From contig JBCCEV010000169.1 in the NCBI GenBank assembly GCA_039030125.1, positions 1-8,534 on the forward strand: 8,534 bases of DNA, read 5' to 3'. The notes beneath the pieces were generated by a model. It was not told the DNA's origin and searched no databases. It worked only from the letters and a program-made list of their open reading frames with translations. The DNA is from JBCCEV01 sp039030125 (GTDB lineage Bacteria; Pseudomonadota; Gammaproteobacteria; Ga0077536). Below are positions 7,539 through 8,534 of the stretch, piece after piece. A program made the translations under genes and the position numbers. Positions within the stretch are counted from its first letter, which is position 1. The number at the start of each line of letters is the position of its first letter.

Positions 7539-7835
7539 TTATTTCTTCATGGTTTGCTCGAACATCCGTTCGATGCGGTCTTTATTTTCGTTACAGCAAC
7601 TCATTGCGGCTTCGGCCGTTGATTTGGCTTCCGCAGCGGCTGCCGCAGCGGCGTCAGCGGCGCTTTGAGCAGCCTCGGCAGCGGTCATTGCCTGCTGGGC
7701 TTTGCTTGAGGCACCGCGTGCTTCTGACATCAGTTTGGATTCAAGCTGAGAAAGTTGCTCGGGCGTCACCGTTGAGCACGCTGAAAGAGCGCCCAGCGAA
7801 AGTGAGATCAGCGCAACCTGGATAATTCGTTTCAT
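7539..7835 (-). CDS. lpp: Lpp/OprI-type alanine-zipper outer-membrane lipoprotein
   Basis: This 98-residue lipoprotein has a short signal peptide (MKRIIQVALISLSLGALSAC) with a clear lipobox, LSAC. Cys20 is the lipidated residue, and serine at +2 is compatible with outer-membrane sorting. Mature residues include a helical, alanine-rich heptad region at about 38-78, the alanine zipper that trimerises Lpp. The C-terminus is RIERMFEQTMKK, whose terminal lysine could be joined to diaminopimelate of peptidoglycan. At 98 residues it is longer than E. coli Lpp (78) and P. aeruginosa OprI (83). A CysCys pair at about 80-81 lies before the terminal helix and might allow disulfides. The ATG has an excellent AGGAG six bases upstream. 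It is convergent with an L,D-transpeptidase gene of the type that attaches Lpp. Confidence 0.9.
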   Translation of the reverse strand: MKRIIQVALISLSLGALSACSTVTPEQLSQLESKLMSEARGASSKAQQAMTAAEAAQSAADAAAAAAAEAKSTAEAAMSCCNENKDRIERMFEQTMKK

Positions 7836-7841
7836 TATTGT

Positions 7842-7846
7842 CTCCT
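7842..7846 (-). promoter_or_regulatory. Shine-Dalgarno site of the lpp-like gene
   Basis: On the minus strand AGGAG lies six bases before the ATG (7835-7833). The near-consensus site fits the high expression usual for major lipoproteins. Confidence 0.85.
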
Positions 7847-7851
7847 GATGA

Positions 7852-7859
7852 GGGGGGGG
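7852..7859. repeat. Run of eight G (C on the lpp sense strand)
   Basis: A homopolymer of eight G lies just upstream of the lpp-like ribosome-binding site, inside the probable 5' leader. Tracts of this length can vary in length in vivo and are also prone to sequencing error. I see nothing else that depends on its length. Confidence 0.7.
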
Positions 7860-7922
7860 TATCCACGCCTAACGACTCGAGCGTTGGATCCGCAGGTTTT
7901 CGACGGTGCCTTTGGGGCCTAT

Positions 7923-7943
7923 ATGGGTTCGATGATGACCCAT
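7923..7943. repeat. Six-base inverted repeat flanked by a T7 tract
   Basis: ATGGGT (7923-7928) and ACCCAT (7938-7943) form a perfect stem with a nine-base loop. On the plus strand it is followed by a run of T to 7949, so it resembles a weak intrinsic terminator for rightward transcription. No plus-strand gene ends here, so this reading is doubtful. It lies in the leader of the lpp-like gene on the other strand. Confidence 0.45.
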
Positions 7944-7954
7944 TTTTTTGCGCT

Positions 7955-7983
7955 GCGCAATTTCAAAACGTGTGAAATGGCGC
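7955..7983. repeat. Eleven-base near-perfect inverted repeat upstream of lpp
   Basis: GCGCAATTTCA (7955-7965) and TGAAATGGCGC (7973-7983) are complementary except for one A:G mismatch, with a seven-base loop. A second small palindrome, TTGCGC-T-GCGCAA (7948-7960), overlaps the left arm. GCGCAA recurs at 7980-7985, giving a direct repeat 25 bases from the first copy. No T tract follows on either strand, so this is not a standard terminator. An operator or a structured mRNA leader are both possible. Confidence 0.55.
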
Positions 7984-8021
7984 AAATTTATGGCCGCCGA
8001 ACACGGCCTTGGCGGTTTACT

Positions 8022-8534
8022 TTATTTGCTGTTTTGGGTCGCGGCCCCAGCGGCTCGGAGCACCTGCTTGCTCATGGCTTCTCGCTTGGTCGACGAGCAG
8101 AATTTTGATGGCCCGTTCAAAGCTGTCCATGCGGTGCAGATCCCATGCTCCACGACATAGAGCGCGTCCGATTGTTCAAACGCCTTGTTGAGTGCCGTCG
8201 CAATCTCTTCGATACCTGACGACCCAATCACCAGAAGGGGTTCGCGGCGACCGGCATGCCAGGACAGGTTTCGTACCTCGTCCAGACCTTCCAGGTCCGG
8301 CGCGGTCAGGGAGAAGAGTATCACGCCATCCAGCTGCCGAAGATCCTCCGACCGCATGGCCCGCGCGACCCCGGCCGGGGCTCCGAACAGCAATCGCTTA
8401 CCGCCGGCAATGACCAGCGTGCAGGGCCGCTCGTCATCCACATCACAAGGCAAGAGCGCAAAATCGTCCGGGCGCACGTCAACATTGCGCCAGTCTGTCT
8501 CGCCATCGGTCCCACCGCATGCGGTCAGACCAAG
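8022..8534 (-). CDS. Lipoprotein with degenerate metallo-beta-lactamase-like domain, 5' end cut by window edge
   Basis: The frame is open from the right edge to a TAA at 8024-8022, giving 170 visible residues. The first ones, LGLTAC-GGTDG, look like the end of a lipoprotein signal peptide, with Cys6 as the lipidated residue; the initiator lies outside the window. An internal GTG at 8477 is unlikely to be the start. The segments GGKRLLFGAPAGVARAM, LDGVILFSLTAPDLEGL, AGRREPLLVIG and EEIATALNKAF line up with the N-terminal half of metallo-beta-lactamase-fold hydrolases. However, the HxHxDH position reads S-x-T-x-P-D (8283-8318), so the first metal site is absent. The family usually has 250 residues or more. 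Here the frame ends early, and the tail after EHG (8145) is Cys/Ser/Thr-rich and unlike the fold, which may indicate a frameshift. The fold is inferred by eye; the function is unknown, and catalysis by the usual mechanism is unlikely. Confidence 0.65.
   Translation of the reverse strand, partial: LGLTACGGTDGETDWRNVDVRPDDFALLPCDVDDERPCTLVIAGGKRLLFGAPAGVARAMRSEDLRQLDGVILFSLTAPDLEGLDEVRNLSWHAGRREPLLVIGSSGIEEIATALNKAFEQSDALYVVEHGICTAWTALNGPSKFCSSTKREAMSKQVLRAAGAATQNSK

Larger units (their letters stand above)
7836..8021. other. Repeat-rich region between lpp and the MBL-like gene
   Basis: This gene-free stretch of about 185 bases lies upstream of the lpp-like gene and downstream of the MBL-like gene, both on the minus strand. 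It contains the G8 tract, the inverted repeats at 7923-7943 and 7955-7983, and a GC-rich hairpin (GGCCG 7992-7996 with CGGCC 8004-8008) just after the MBL-like stop that has no T tract. No convincing -35/-10 pair for lpp was found on the minus strand, although a promoter is expected here. Open frames on the plus strand show no recognisable protein. Confidence 0.5.

Noticed and set aside
7604..7690. Short GCN-type nucleotide repetition in the lpp-like gene.
   Set aside because: It is explained by alanine codons of the zipper region, and the units are not exact tandem repeats.
7848..8191. Several overlapping plus-strand frames of 60-86 codons over the lpp leader and the end of the MBL-like gene.
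   Set aside because: None shows a family motif, a ribosome-binding site or a conserved partner; part is antisense to the MBL-like gene.

Overview
The window looks like ordinary chromosomal DNA from a gammaproteobacterium, moderately GC-rich by eye. The evidence is an Hsp15-like S4 protein, a MoaB of Escherichia coli type, a moxR/DUF58/tgpA cluster, an ErfK/YbiS-type L,D-transpeptidase and an alanine-zipper Lpp/OprI-type lipoprotein. I saw no mobile element, CRISPR array, tRNA or rRNA, and I cannot name a genus.

Left block (1-4504, minus strand): a compact run transcribed right to left, in the order hslR-like S4 protein, MoxR AAA+ ATPase, DUF58 protein, TgpA-like membrane transglutaminase. 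The gaps are 4, 36 and 1 bases. TgpA runs off the left edge. MoxR, DUF58 and TgpA form a recurring bacterial set: a cytoplasmic ATPase, a membrane-anchored vWA-like protein and a membrane protein with a transglutaminase-like domain outside the membrane. The set is thought to act in cell-envelope maintenance, but its substrate is unknown.

Middle block (4505-6567): moaB (plus strand) diverges from the S4 gene across 95 bases. It converges on a secreted phytase-like/esterase-like protein (minus strand), with the two stop codons overlapping. That gene is head to head with a small DUF423 membrane protein (plus strand), which uses a TTG start behind a good Shine-Dalgarno site and a consensus -10 box.

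Right block (6564-8534): the L,D-transpeptidase follows DUF423 with an ATGA overlap. A strong bidirectional hairpin separates it from a convergent Lpp-like lipoprotein gene that ends in lysine. These two are plausibly the enzyme that attaches a lipoprotein to peptidoglycan and its substrate. Upstream of the lpp-like gene is about 180 bases rich in inverted repeats. Next comes the 3' end of a lipoprotein gene whose product resembles a metallo-beta-lactamase fold with all of its first metal-binding motif replaced. That degenerate protein and the repeat-rich lpp leader are the least ordinary parts. I did not find a convincing new multi-gene system.
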